A DNA stretch of 64,000 nucleotides from Roseovarius faecimaris (GTDB lineage Bacteria > Pseudomonadota > Alphaproteobacteria > Rhodobacterales > Rhodobacteraceae): positions 998,501 through 1,062,500 of the forward strand of contig NZ_CP034348.1 in NCBI RefSeq assembly GCF_009762325.1, in the 5' to 3' direction. A model generated the notes under the pieces. It had not been told where the DNA came from, made no database searches, and saw only the letters and a list, made by a program, of their open reading frames with translations. Both the position numbers and the translations under genes were made by a program. Below are positions 17,952-26,027 of this stretch, piece after piece. Each line of letters opens with the position of its first letter. The stretch's first letter is position 1.

Positions 17952-18869
17952 ATGCATCAGGTCACGGCAAAGCACTGGATATTGCTGGCGGGGCTGGCGA
18001 TGGTCTGGGGCGCGTCCTTCATGTTCATGTCGGTGGCGCTGCGCGGGGTGGGGCCGCTGGTGATGGCGGCCTCCCGGATCAGCTTGGGCGCTTTGGCGCT
18101 TCTGATTGTGCTGGCGCTGATGGGGCGGCGGCTGCCGTCCTGGCGCGGGGAGAATGGGCCGACCATCTGGGCCTTTGCGCTGGCGATGGCGCTCTTTTCC
18201 AATGCGATCCCGTTCTTTCTGCTGGGCTGGGGGCAGCAGGTGGTGGCCTCGGGCTTTGCAGGCGTCTGCATGGCGGTCGTGCCGCTGCTGATCCTGCCGC
18301 TGGCGCATGTGTTTGTGCCGGGCGAGAGGATGAGCCTGCGGCGGCTCACTGGTTTTGTGATGGGGACGCTGGGGGTGATTGTGTTGATCGGGCCTGCGGC
18401 TTTCGCCTCGACCGGCGCGGATCTGGAACTCCTGGCCAAGCTTGCCTGTGTGGCGGCGGCGGCCTGCTATTCGGTGGGCTCGATCTGCACGCGGCTCTGT
18501 CCGGAGGTGGACCGGATCGCGCTGTCCGCGGCGGTGCTGTCGCTCGCGAGCATTGTTCTGGTGCCGGTGGCACTGGCGGTGGAGGGCTGGCCGGAAAGTA
18601 TTGACCATACGACCCTTTTGGCGCTGCTCTATCTTGGTGTTTTGCCCACGGGCGTGGCACAGGTGGTGCTGGTGATTGTCAACCGTGAGGCGGGGCCGGT
18701 GTTTTTCAGCCTGGTGAATTATCAGGTGCCGCTCTGGTCGGTGTTCTTCGGTTCGGTCTTCCTGCTGGAGCCGCTGCCGCCCAGTCTGCTCCTGGGGCTG
18801 GCCTTGATCCTGAGCGGGGTGGCGCTGAGCCAGTTGGGACGGCTCCGAAAGTTGTTCTCCGGGCGCTGA
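17952..18869 (+). CDS. EamA/DMT-family transporter
   Basis: A 305-residue inner-membrane protein with about ten hydrophobic segments in two EamA repeats, beginning HWILLAGLAMVWGASFMFMS. Repeat 2 starts near ACVAAAACYSVGSICTRL. Members of the drug/metabolite transporter superfamily export amino acids, metabolites or drugs; no substrate can be assigned. The start gives MHQVTAKHW with AAAGG upstream. It is convergent with folP; a 24-base perfect palindrome fills the gap and includes the last base of its stop codon. Confidence 0.85.
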   Translation: MHQVTAKHWILLAGLAMVWGASFMFMSVALRGVGPLVMAASRISLGALALLIVLALMGRRLPSWRGENGPTIWAFALAMALFSNAIPFFLLGWGQQVVASGFAGVCMAVVPLLILPLAHVFVPGERMSLRRLTGFVMGTLGVIVLIGPAAFASTGADLELLAKLACVAAAACYSVGSICTRLCPEVDRIALSAAVLSLASIVLVPVALAVEGWPESIDHTTLLALLYLGVLPTGVAQVVLVIVNREAGPVFFSLVNYQVPLWSVFFGSVFLLEPLPPSLLLGLALILSGVALSQLGRLRKLFSGR

Positions 18870-18892
18870 AGAAAATTCGTACGAATTTTCTT
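18869..18892. terminator. 24-base perfect palindrome between convergent stops
   Basis: The core AAAATTCGTACGAATTTT extends symmetrically to 24 bases and covers the last base of the EamA stop codon and the first two bases of the folP stop codon. As RNA it can form an 11-12 bp stem ending in U-rich sequence in both directions, which suits a bidirectional terminator. It also looks like a dispersed roseobacter intergenic palindrome. Confidence 0.55.
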
Positions 18893-19892
18893 ATGGTCCC
18901 GTGGCGGCCCGCCAGAGCGCCAGGGCCTGTGCCGTCTCGGTCACGTCATGCACGCGCAACATCTGCACCCCTTGCGCCACGCCCGCAAGCGCCACGGCGA
19001 CAGAGCCATGCACCCGCGCTCCGGCCTCTTCCACACCGCTCAGCGTCCCGATGAAGCGTTTGCGCGAGGCCCCAAGCAGGATGGGGCAGCCGATACCGTG
19101 AAAGAGCGAAAGACTGCGCAGGAGCGTCAGGTTATGCTCAAGGGTTTTTCCGAAGCCGATGCCGGGGTCGATGATCATCTGGCTGCGCGGGATGCCGAGT
19201 GCTTCAAGTGCGCTTACCCGCCCTTCAAGATAGTCATAGATGTCGAGCGCCACATTGTCGTAGCGCGGATCGTTCTGCATGATTTCCGGTGTGCCCTGGG
19301 CATGCATGATGCAGACGGGCAGGCGCGATTTGGCGGCAAACGGGGCCAGCGCGGGGTCGAAGGTGAAACCGGCCACATCGTTGATCAGGGTCGCCCCCGC
19401 TTCATGCGCGTCGCGGGCGACCGCGGCTTTGCGCGTGTCGATGGAAATGGGCAGGTCGGTCTCGGCACGCAGGGCGCGGATCACCGGCGCCGTGCGGCGG
19501 ATTTCTTCGGCGATGGCCACTTCTGCCGCGCCTGGCCGGGTGGACTCGCCTCCGATATCGACGATCTGCGCGCCGGCCTTCTGCATGGCGCGCGCGCGGG
19601 CGAGGGCGATCCCGGGGTCGAAATGCTCCCCACCGTCGGAAAAGCTGTCAGGGGTGACATTGAGAATACCTATGAGAGAAGGGGCATCGAACGCGATCCC
19701 GCAAATGGCAGGCCGCGGGGCGGTGAGGCGGAGCAGCGCCTCCTCCGGCACCTCTTCCGCGGGGATCAGCCGCGCGGGGGCGTCACGGTGCAGCTCTTCG
19801 ACCCGGTCGAACCAGCACCATCCCCCGGCAAGGGTATGGGCCCCTGCGGGGCGGGCGGCATCGGTATTTGGAATCGGGCGGTAATAGGTCAT
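18891..19892 (-). CDS. folP: Dihydropteroate synthase
   Basis: Condenses 6-hydroxymethyl-7,8-dihydropterin pyrophosphate with p-aminobenzoate in folate synthesis; the target of sulfonamides. The TIM barrel carries GILNVTPDSFSDGG, IVDIGGESTRPGA, ISIDTRKAAVA, LINDVAGF, DPGIGFGKTLEHN, LLGASRKRFIG and RVHGSVAVAL. The 333-residue length includes an N-terminal extension of about 65 residues (MTYYRPIP) as in other Rhodobacterales. It lies 106 bases downstream of folB on the same strand, forming a folate pair. Confidence 0.95.
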   Translation of the reverse strand: MTYYRPIPNTDAARPAGAHTLAGGWCWFDRVEELHRDAPARLIPAEEVPEEALLRLTAPRPAICGIAFDAPSLIGILNVTPDSFSDGGEHFDPGIALARARAMQKAGAQIVDIGGESTRPGAAEVAIAEEIRRTAPVIRALRAETDLPISIDTRKAAVARDAHEAGATLINDVAGFTFDPALAPFAAKSRLPVCIMHAQGTPEIMQNDPRYDNVALDIYDYLEGRVSALEALGIPRSQMIIDPGIGFGKTLEHNLTLLRSLSLFHGIGCPILLGASRKRFIGTLSGVEEAGARVHGSVAVALAGVAQGVQMLRVHDVTETAQALALWRAATGP

Positions 19893-19998
19893 TCGCGGCT
19901 TGCCTCCGGGGATCGGCGATGAGCCTTGCCGTTCAGGGGGGTGACAAGGGGCAGGCGGCCCCGGATCAGGCCCGGGGCGGGGGCGTGCGTTGTCAAAC

Positions 19999-20928
19999 TC
20001 ATAGGCCCGATTGCGCGATGTCCTGAATCAGCACGGGCACGGGCGAGGCCTTGGGCGGGGCTTCTCCGATCAATAGCAGGTCGGAGGCCTCGATATGCCC
20101 GGCGAACCAGGCGGCGAGGGCCACCGGATCGTCCGGGCCGACCGTTGGCCCATCCACCGCGTCGAGCACGATCTTGGACGGGGCCCAGACGCTGATCTGG
20201 CCATTTTTCATCGACCAGTCCAGTTCGGTGCGGGTTTCGACCACCACGCAGCGATCGTCACGCCCGGCGAGCACCCAGGCGTTTTGTTCCAGCGCCAGAA
20301 GATCCACCCGGCGCTGAGTCATCCTGTGGCCGGTTTTCGGACCTTCCACATCTGGCAGGCCGACACAGAGGATCACAGGCTCGGCACGCGCTTCCAATTG
20401 GTCGAGCCAGCGGTTGAGGTTGGGCGAGCGGATGGCGGCATTGGTGAGATACACGATATGCGGATGGGGCGTGATATCCGCATGGGGCGAGACCGGCTTG
20501 GTCTTGAGATCGTCGACAGAGCGGACAATCTCCACGCCAAGCGCGCCCGGCCCGCGATCCAGCTTTTCGATGCGGATAAAGGTGCGCATGGCCTGCGGTT
20601 CCAGAAGGATGCGCTCGGCAATGCGCTCGGCCAGGGTTTCAAGCAGATTCAGCCGTTCAGCGGCCAGTTCAGCGGCAATCGCCTCGGTCACACGATCATA
20701 GGACAGGATACGGTCCACATCGTCGTCGATCGCATCAGTCAGCGGGCGGACCTCGACCACGACATTGAAGCAAATACGCTGGGTTGTGCCGCGCTCAGCC
20801 TGAAAGGCGCCGATCTCCACCTCGACGATATGATCGCGCAGTGAGATGCGGTCGAGTGGGCCGTCGGGCGCCGTGGCGTCGGCGCGGGCCGAGGGATGCT
20901 CGAAAGCGAGGCGGATTTCGTGGGGCAT
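19999..20928 (-). CDS. folB: Dihydroneopterin aldolase with long C-terminal extension
   Basis: Residues about 27-130 match the FolB fold: ISLRDHIVEVEIGAFQAERG, the catalytic-type segment ILSYDRVTEAIA, LLETLAERIAERIL and [20 protein letters not shown]. This enzyme cleaves dihydroneopterin to 6-hydroxymethyl-dihydropterin and glycolaldehyde. A normal FolB is near 120 residues, but this protein has 309. The extra C-terminal domain (about 135-309) has alternating strands and helices (EPVILCVGLPDVEG, ALEQNAWVLAGRDDR, DDPVALAAWFAGHI, DLLLIGEAP). Its function is unknown to me, though its pattern recalls an amino-acid-kinase-like fold. folP lies downstream. Confidence 0.85.
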   Translation of the reverse strand: MPHEIRLAFEHPSARADATAPDGPLDRISLRDHIVEVEIGAFQAERGTTQRICFNVVVEVRPLTDAIDDDVDRILSYDRVTEAIAAELAAERLNLLETLAERIAERILLEPQAMRTFIRIEKLDRGPGALGVEIVRSVDDLKTKPVSPHADITPHPHIVYLTNAAIRSPNLNRWLDQLEARAEPVILCVGLPDVEGPKTGHRMTQRRVDLLALEQNAWVLAGRDDRCVVVETRTELDWSMKNGQISVWAPSKIVLDAVDGPTVGPDDPVALAAWFAGHIEASDLLLIGEAPPKASPVPVLIQDIAQSGL

Positions 20929-21044
20929 GGTGCGCCCTCCGGTCAGGTCCTGGTCGCGCCGGACTTATCATGAGGGCTTGGGCGGGTGAAAGGGGGAATA
21001 CGACCCGCAAGACGCGCCTTGCGGCACACTGCCGGTGTGGCCGT

Positions 21045-21116
21045 AAAAAAATGGGGTCAGGCAAGGCCCGATCGCACGAGGGACATGATGGTGCGATGGA
21101 GGACCCTACCTGACCC
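21045..21116 (-). terminator. Nested two-stem structure with T-run after small ORF
   Basis: Read on the minus strand, GGGTCAGG (21116-21109) pairs with CCTGACCC (21061-21054). Inside it, ATCGCAC/GTGCGAT (21097-21071) forms a second stem. Seven T residues follow at 21051-21045. This is a good intrinsic terminator for the DUF465 and small-ORF unit, and is long enough to be a stable 3' RNA fragment. Confidence 0.6.
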
Positions 21117-21139
21117 TTAGGCCGGAGGCTTTGCTGCCG

Positions 21140-21259
21140 TCACTTTCTATCGTGCTGGGGAACCTCCGGTTTGCTGTCTGTCAGCGCTTCTTTCAGCCCG
21201 TCGAGATCGGAACTGTGAAACAGTTTGGCTGACATGAGGGCGGTATAGACCTGAAACAT
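21140..21259 (-). CDS. 39-residue small protein, unknown function
   Basis: A 40-codon frame beginning MFQVYTALMSAKLFHSSDLD and ending in PQHDRK. GAAGGGGGC lies just upstream of the ATG, a strong ribosome-binding site for this genome. It begins 11 bases after the stop of the DUF465 gene on the same strand and ends 24 bases before a structured terminator, so it is placed like a second cistron. No signal peptide, membrane segment or family is recognised. It may be a real small protein or part of a regulatory RNA. Confidence 0.5.
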   Translation of the reverse strand: MFQVYTALMSAKLFHSSDLDGLKEALTDSKPEVPQHDRK

Positions 21260-21270
21260 GTATGCCCCCT

Positions 21271-21498
21271 TCAGCTGCTATAGGGCGGTTGGACGCCCTG
21301 GCGTTGCAGCATGGTGCGGGTGACATGGATGGCGTCCTTCAGGCCCAGTCGCTCTTGTTTTAGGGTGCGGATGCGTTGCGTATCGGGCCAGGGGCGCATC
21401 TGTTCCTCTTCGACCTGTGCCGTGAGGTCGCGGCGGCGACGGCTCAGGGTCTTGATCCGGGCGATCAGGCGGTCGGGGGAAATGGTCCTGGCTTGCAT
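21271..21498 (-). CDS. DUF465 (YdcH-type) small protein
   Basis: A 75-residue helical, charged protein resembling the DUF465/YdcH family, whose function is unknown. Residues 11-70 form a predicted coiled coil (LIARIKTLSRRRRDLTAQVEEEQ, TQRIRTLKQERLGLKDAIHV; only partial segments given). AAGGAG lies 6 bases before the ATG at 21498. A second ATG two codons upstream (21504) abuts that site and is less likely. It is divergent from the OxyR-like gene and precedes the 39-residue ORF. Confidence 0.7.
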   Translation of the reverse strand: MQARTISPDRLIARIKTLSRRRRDLTAQVEEEQMRPWPDTQRIRTLKQERLGLKDAIHVTRTMLQRQGVQPPYSS

Positions 21499-21626
21499 CG
21501 GCATCTCCTTGCTTCGCGTTTCCATGATCGAAATATGGCAGGGGGGTGGTCTAAAATAAATCCTATTGAGCCTGAAAGTTTCATCGGAAAAAGCTATATA
21601 ACTCTAAGAGAGCAGAGGAGAGGCCG

Positions 21627-22568
21627 ATGGCTGATGAACTGACCCTGAAGCAGCTGCGTTACTTTATGGCGCTGGCCGAAACCCATCACTACCGACGTGC
21701 GGCGGAACGGGCCGGGGTAAGCCAGCCGTCATTGTCACAGCAGATTGTCGCGCTCGAAGGGGCGCTGGGGCTGGAATTGGTGGAGCGGGGGCGTCGTGGC
21801 GCGGTGCTCACACCTGCGGGGCGCGAGGTGCGGCTGCGCGCCCAGGCGATCCTGGATGACGTTGCGGCGCTCGAAGCGATGTCCGGCGAAATGCGCAAGG
21901 GCGAGGGCGGGACCATCCGACTGGGCTCCACCCCAACGCTCGGGCCTTATCTTCTGCCCTATGTGGTGCGGCGGCTGAAGCTGTCCTATCCCGGTCTCAA
22001 ACTGGTGATCCGGGACGCGGCCCCGCGGCAGTTACAGGAAGAACTGGTCGAAGGGCGGCATGATCTGATCCTGACGCAACTGCCGGTGCAATCGGGCGAT
22101 GTGGAGGTGGAGCGGCTCTTTCGCGAGCCACTGAAACTGGCCGTGGCGGCGGATCATCCGCTGGCAGACCGCGAGCACATTCGCGAGGCGGACCTGAAAG
22201 GGCAGGACATCCTGTCGCTGTCGGATGCCTATCTGCTGCACAGCCAGACCGTGCAGCTTTGCGCGGAGCTGGGCGCGCATTTGCGGCAGGACTACGAGGG
22301 CACCAGCCTCGACGCCTTGCGGCAGATGACGGCGCTCAATATGGGCGTCAGCTTTCTTCCTGCGCTCTATGTCCGCTCGGAAGTGGCGCGTGGAAAGGGG
22401 GACGTGGTGATTCATGCCTTTCGCAAGGATGGGTTTACCCGCTCGATCGGGCTTGCCTGGCGCAAACGCTCGGCGCATGGGGCGTTGATCGTGCGGATCG
22501 GGGCTATGATCCGCGAGGTGGTGCGGGCACAATTCGCACAGCTTGTCGTGGAGGAGGGTCAGGGATGA
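21627..22568 (+). CDS. oxyR: LysR-family regulator, OxyR-like, lacking peroxidatic Cys
   Basis: A 313-residue LysR-type regulator closest in pattern to OxyR. The N-terminal helix-turn-helix includes LKQLRYFMALAETHHYRRAAERAGVSQPSL. The effector domain has RLGSTPTLGPYLLPYVV, HDLILTQLPVQ, FREPLKLAVAADHPL, the loop around DILSLSDAYLL, and TSLDALRQMTALNMGVSFLPALYV, all OxyR-like. Aligned to E. coli OxyR, the resolving Cys208 is kept (Cys212 here) but the peroxide-sensing Cys199 is Leu203. The protein may sense something other than peroxide. GAGGAGAGG precedes ATG 21627. A cupin gene overlaps its stop by 4 bases. Confidence 0.8.
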   Translation: MADELTLKQLRYFMALAETHHYRRAAERAGVSQPSLSQQIVALEGALGLELVERGRRGAVLTPAGREVRLRAQAILDDVAALEAMSGEMRKGEGGTIRLGSTPTLGPYLLPYVVRRLKLSYPGLKLVIRDAAPRQLQEELVEGRHDLILTQLPVQSGDVEVERLFREPLKLAVAADHPLADREHIREADLKGQDILSLSDAYLLHSQTVQLCAELGAHLRQDYEGTSLDALRQMTALNMGVSFLPALYVRSEVARGKGDVVIHAFRKDGFTRSIGLAWRKRSAHGALIVRIGAMIREVVRAQFAQLVVEEGQG

Positions 22569-22936
22569 AGAGCTATAAACCGGGCGACGATGTGGGCGCG
22601 CTGGAGGACTGGCCGTTCGAGGCGCCGGAAAGCGCCTATCGGATCATCGAGGGCGCGCCGCGCGCGTCAGGCAGGCTTGAGACCGGTGGGGCGGGGCAGG
22701 TCACCCGGATGGGGATCTGGCGCTGTACGGCCGGGGTGTTCGAATGCACCGAACAGGGGGATGAACTGATGACGGTGCTGGAGGGACATTGCCGCATCAC
22801 CGATCACGCCAGCGGCACGGTGCTCGATTTGCGCCCGGGGGACAGCGCACGGCTGACCGATGGCGCGCGGGTCACCTGGGAGGTGCTGGAAGAGGTGACC
22901 AAGGTCTTCTTCGGCTACAAACCCGGCGGCTATTGA
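22565..22936 (+). CDS. Cupin-domain protein
   Basis: A 123-residue single-domain cupin, beginning MKSYKPGDDVGAL. The barrel motifs are seen around MGIWRCTAGVFEC, GDELMTVLEGHCRITDHASG and LRPGDSARLTDGARVTWEVLEEVTKVF, resembling the (S)-ureidoglycine aminohydrolase-type/DUF861 cupins. Motif 1 has a Glu in GDELMTVLEG but few histidines, so metal binding is uncertain. The ATG overlaps the stop of the OxyR-like gene (ATGA), so the two are co-translated and probably functionally linked. No reaction can be assigned. Confidence 0.75.
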   Translation: MKSYKPGDDVGALEDWPFEAPESAYRIIEGAPRASGRLETGGAGQVTRMGIWRCTAGVFECTEQGDELMTVLEGHCRITDHASGTVLDLRPGDSARLTDGARVTWEVLEEVTKVFFGYKPGGY

Positions 22937-22960
22937 CCGCCGATCGCAGATTCTCGAACC

Positions 22961-22974
22961 TTGATGCAGGTCAA
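22961..22974. promoter_or_regulatory. FnrL-like site upstream of the DksA/TraR-type gene
   Basis: TTGATGCAGGTCAA fits the FNR/FnrL inverted repeat TTGAT-N4-ATCAA at nine of ten positions. It lies 56 bases before the DksA/TraR-type start codon. Binding by an FNR-family regulator is inferred from pattern. Confidence 0.45.
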
Positions 22975-23029
22975 GGCGCGTAAGTGCCAAAAGACTACTC
23001 TCGACAGTCGCAAGAGGAGGACGAGCGTC

Positions 23030-23344
23030 ATGGACATCACCGCCAAGAAACAGTCACTGGAGGCCCGCCGCGCGGAACTGACGGCGCATCTGAGCGATGT
23101 GGAACATAGCCTGGACGAAGCGCCCCCGAAAGACTGGGAAGACAGGGCGTCTGAACGGCAAGGCGATGAGGTGCTCGAATCTCTGGGGCATGTGGAAATG
23201 GCGGAATTGCGCCGGATCGATGCCGCTCTGGAACGGATCGAGGCAGGCACCTATGGCGAGTGTCAGAAATGTGGTGAGGATATCTCGGAGGAGAGGCTCG
23301 ATCTTCTTCCGGACACGCCGTTTTGCAAGAATTGCGCGGTTTGA
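23030..23344 (+). CDS. TraR/DksA-type zinc-finger protein
   Basis: A 104-residue DksA-like protein. It has an N-terminal coiled-coil segment (MDITAKKQSLEARRAELTAHL) and a C-terminal zinc finger with Cys78, Cys81, Cys99 and Cys102 (CQKC ... CKNC). The family binds the RNA polymerase secondary channel and modulates transcription, often with ppGpp. It is shorter than canonical DksA (about 150), with the compact architecture of many alphaproteobacterial paralogues. AAGAGGAGG lies before the ATG. An FnrL-like site upstream suggests oxygen-linked expression. Confidence 0.85.
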   Translation: MDITAKKQSLEARRAELTAHLSDVEHSLDEAPPKDWEDRASERQGDEVLESLGHVEMAELRRIDAALERIEAGTYGECQKCGEDISEERLDLLPDTPFCKNCAV

Positions 23345-23358
23345 TACGCTGACGCCAT

Positions 23359-23928
23359 TCAGCTTCTGCCATCGGGCCATTGCAGGATGGCGCAGGCGAA
23401 GCCGCGCGATTCCCTGAACGCTTCATCAAAGAGCGACATCGGGGTTGGCCAATGCGGGGCAAGGGTGGCTTCGATGGCGCCGGGCTCATGATGCAGCTGG
23501 GCGTCGTGTTTTCTGGCCAGGTGCGTCATCCGTTCGTTCTCACGCAGGCAGATCATGTAGAGGGTTCTGACCCCCCGGTTTTGGGCTACCGCAAGAATAT
23601 GATCGAACAGCGCTTCACCGATGCCCCGGTTCTGCCAGTTGCTTTCGACTGAGAACGCAGCTTCGGCCGTTGCGGGCCAGCCATTGAACAGGCCGCGCAG
23701 TTCGGCGACGGCGCGCAGCCTGCCGCCGACAAACGCCCCATAGACCAAGCTGTCCAGTCGCAGGATATTCTGGGCGTACCGGGCAACCGCAGCGTCGTTC
23801 AGGTGTCCTGCGAACCGGGCTTGCCGCGTATCCGGGTCGAGACGCAGAAAATGTGCCTGGATCGCTTCGAGATCCGGCCCCCAGAGGCGTCGGATGATCG
23901 GATCCAGGTCTTCGCAATGGCGCGTCAT
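23359..23928 (-). CDS. GNAT-family N-acetyltransferase
   Basis: A 189-residue GNAT-fold protein. After an N-terminal region containing LRLDPDTRQARF, the acetyl-CoA-binding core has LVYGAFVGGRLRAVAELRGL (strands 2-4) and the pyrophosphate-binding motif A in VESNWQNRGIGEALFDHIL (Q/R-x-x-G-x-G/A). Then comes VRTLYMICLRENERMTHLARKHD. The family acetylates amines on small molecules or proteins; the substrate is unknown. It is convergent with the DksA/TraR-type gene. The terminator and ctaD downstream of its start face the same way but are a separate unit. Confidence 0.8.
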   Translation of the reverse strand: MTRHCEDLDPIIRRLWGPDLEAIQAHFLRLDPDTRQARFAGHLNDAAVARYAQNILRLDSLVYGAFVGGRLRAVAELRGLFNGWPATAEAAFSVESNWQNRGIGEALFDHILAVAQNRGVRTLYMICLRENERMTHLARKHDAQLHHEPGAIEATLAPHWPTPMSLFDEAFRESRGFACAILQWPDGRS

Positions 23929-24101
23929 GACTGGTCCTTTTGTCTGTTCGCATGACGATCAGACAGGTGCGCGTGTTGTGTTTCAATACATTTCCGCGGC
24001 GCGGCATCGGGGTGGCGCATTTATGCTGCGTCGCAGCGCAAACAGTGCGTGGCCGATTAATCCTTGGGCAGGTTTGTGGGCAAAGCTGCAGTGCCATAAA
24101 A

Positions 24102-24127
24102 AAAGCCCCGGATCGCTCCGGGGCTTT
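24102..24127 (-). terminator. Intrinsic terminator of ctaD
   Basis: A perfect 10-base stem AAAGCCCCGG/CCGGGGCTTT with a 6-base loop. On the minus strand it is followed by a run of T residues. It lies 21 bases past the ctaD stop. Confidence 0.85.
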
Positions 24128-24147
24128 CTGGTGTCTGAACAGGCCGC

Positions 24148-25821
24148 TTAGTGGGCGTGTTGCTTGTCCCAGTCTTCCTGCTTCGGAAGCTGCTCGAACG
24201 TATGTTCGGGCGGCGGGCTGGGCAGGGTCCATTCCAGCGTGTCGGCATATTCGTTCCACGGGTTGTTTTCCGTGACCTTCGCACCGCGATAGAGCGTGTA
24301 AAGGATCACCCCGAAGAAGAACACGAAGCTGGCGAAGGAGATGAACGCACCCACCGACGACCACCAGTTCCAGGGCGCGAAGGCCTCGGGATAGTCGATA
24401 TAGCGGCGCGGCATACCCTGACGGCCCAGGAAGTGCTGCGGGAAGAAGGTGAGGTTGGCACCGATGAACATGGCCCAGAAGTGCAGCTTGCCAGCCCATT
24501 CCGGATACATCCGGCCCGACATCTTGGGCAGGTAGAAATAGATCCCTGCAAAGATGGCGAAGACGGCGCCAAGGCTCATCACGTAGTGGAAGTGAGCAAC
24601 GACATAGTAGGTGTCATGATAGGCACGGTCGATGCCTGCCTGGCTGAGCACGATACCGGTCACACCGCCCACCGTGAACAGGAACAGGAAGCCGAACGCC
24701 CAGAGCATCGGCGTCTTGAACTCGATCGAGCCGCCCCACATCGTGGCGATCCAGCTGAACACTTTCACGCCCGTCGGCACCGCGATGACCATGGTGGCGA
24801 GCATGAAATAGCTCTGCTGCGTCAGGCTCATCCCCACGGTGTACATGTGGTGCGCCCAGACGACAAAGCCCAGGGCCCCGATTGCGATCAGTGCCCAGAC
24901 CATCGGCAGGTAGCCGAAGACCGGCTTGCGCGCGAAGGTGGCGATCACGTGGCTGATGATCCCGAAGCCGGGTAGGATGATGATATACACCTCCGGGTGG
25001 CCGAAGAACCACAGGATATGCTGGTACAGCACCGGGTCGCCGCCGCCTGCGGGATCAAAGAAGGTCGTCCCGAAGTTGCGGTCGGTCAGCAGCATGGTGA
25101 TGGCCCCCGCAAGAACCGGCAGGCTGAGCAGGATCAGCCAGGCGGTGACGAAGATCGACCACGAGAACAGCGGCACTTTGAACAGCGTCATGCCGGGCGC
25201 GCGCATGTTCAGGAAGGTGGTGATCATGTTGATCGCCCCAAGGATCGAGGAGGCACCCGAGACGTGTACCGCAAAGATCGCAAGGTCCATCGACATACCA
25301 GCCTCGGTCGTCGAGAGCGGCGGGTAAAGCACCCAGCCCACGCCCGAGCCAAGCTGACCATTGCCGCCCGGAGCCAGGAGCGAGGCCACCCCCAGCGATG
25401 TCCCGGTCACATAGAGCCAGAAGCTGAGGTTGTTCATCCGCGGGAAGGCCATATCGGGCGCGCCGATCTGCAACGGCATGAAATAGTTGCCAAAACCGCC
25501 GAAGAGCGCCGGAATAACAACGAAGAACATCATCAGCACGCCATGATAAGTGATCATGACATTCCAAAGATGCCCGTTCGGGGTACATTCGCCTGCGGCG
25601 GCCGCGGTGAACCGCGCGCCTTCCAGACACATGTATTGAACGCCGGGCTCCATAAGCTCCATGCGCATGTAAACGGTGAACAGAACCGAAATCAGACCGA
25701 CAACCGCCGACACCACAAGATACAGGATACCGATATCCTTGTGGTTGGTGGACATGAACCAGCGGGTGAAGAACCCGCGTTCGTCATGATGGTCGTGGCC
25801 GTGAATGGCTGCGTCTGCCAT
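24148..25821 (-). CDS. ctaD: Cytochrome c oxidase subunit I (aa3 type)
   Basis: Catalytic subunit of aa3-type cytochrome c oxidase in the inner membrane, holding haem a and the haem a3-CuB centre. The 557 residues contain about twelve membrane segments. Landmarks are [12 protein letters not shown], the haem a His in [21 protein letters not shown], the CuB/Tyr-His helix [31 protein letters not shown] and the two-His segment [14 protein letters not shown] 25821 (MADAAIHGH) follows GGAGGCAAGATA. The gene stands alone here without ctaC/ctaE. Cytochrome c2 (cycA), a possible electron donor, lies upstream on the same strand behind its own terminator. Confidence 0.97.
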   Translation of the reverse strand: MADAAIHGHDHHDERGFFTRWFMSTNHKDIGILYLVVSAVVGLISVLFTVYMRMELMEPGVQYMCLEGARFTAAAAGECTPNGHLWNVMITYHGVLMMFFVVIPALFGGFGNYFMPLQIGAPDMAFPRMNNLSFWLYVTGTSLGVASLLAPGGNGQLGSGVGWVLYPPLSTTEAGMSMDLAIFAVHVSGASSILGAINMITTFLNMRAPGMTLFKVPLFSWSIFVTAWLILLSLPVLAGAITMLLTDRNFGTTFFDPAGGGDPVLYQHILWFFGHPEVYIIILPGFGIISHVIATFARKPVFGYLPMVWALIAIGALGFVVWAHHMYTVGMSLTQQSYFMLATMVIAVPTGVKVFSWIATMWGGSIEFKTPMLWAFGFLFLFTVGGVTGIVLSQAGIDRAYHDTYYVVAHFHYVMSLGAVFAIFAGIYFYLPKMSGRMYPEWAGKLHFWAMFIGANLTFFPQHFLGRQGMPRRYIDYPEAFAPWNWWSSVGAFISFASFVFFFGVILYTLYRGAKVTENNPWNEYADTLEWTLPSPPPEHTFEQLPKQEDWDKQHAH

Positions 25822-25927
25822 TATCTTGCCTCCTGCTGGTATTTTTCGAGCCAACACCCCACCATAGGGGCCGCCCAGAATCCATTCCGGTTTTAGAATG
25901 CTTGTCCAAGAGGGGCAATGTCAGAGT

Positions 25928-25941
25928 TTGATCTGCGTCAA
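25928..25941. promoter_or_regulatory. FnrL-like site upstream of ctaD
   Basis: TTGATCTGCGTCAA (on the other strand TTGACGCAGATCAA) matches the FNR/FnrL inverted repeat at nine of ten positions. It lies 107 bases before the ctaD start. Oxygen-dependent control of the aa3 oxidase is inferred. Confidence 0.5.
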
Positions 25942-25965
25942 ATAAATTTGTCGCACCCAAGAAAA

Positions 25966-25992
25966 GGGCCCCGGCAGTGTCTGCCGAGGCCC
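25966..25992 (-). terminator. Intrinsic terminator of cycA
   Basis: A 12-base stem with one wobble position (GGGCCTCGGCAG/CTGCCGGGGCCC read on the minus strand), a 3-base loop and then TTTTCTT. It follows the cycA stop by 35 bases. Confidence 0.8.
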
Positions 25993-26027
25993 GAACTTTG
26001 AAAATATTATTATTTTTCAGCGCGTTG

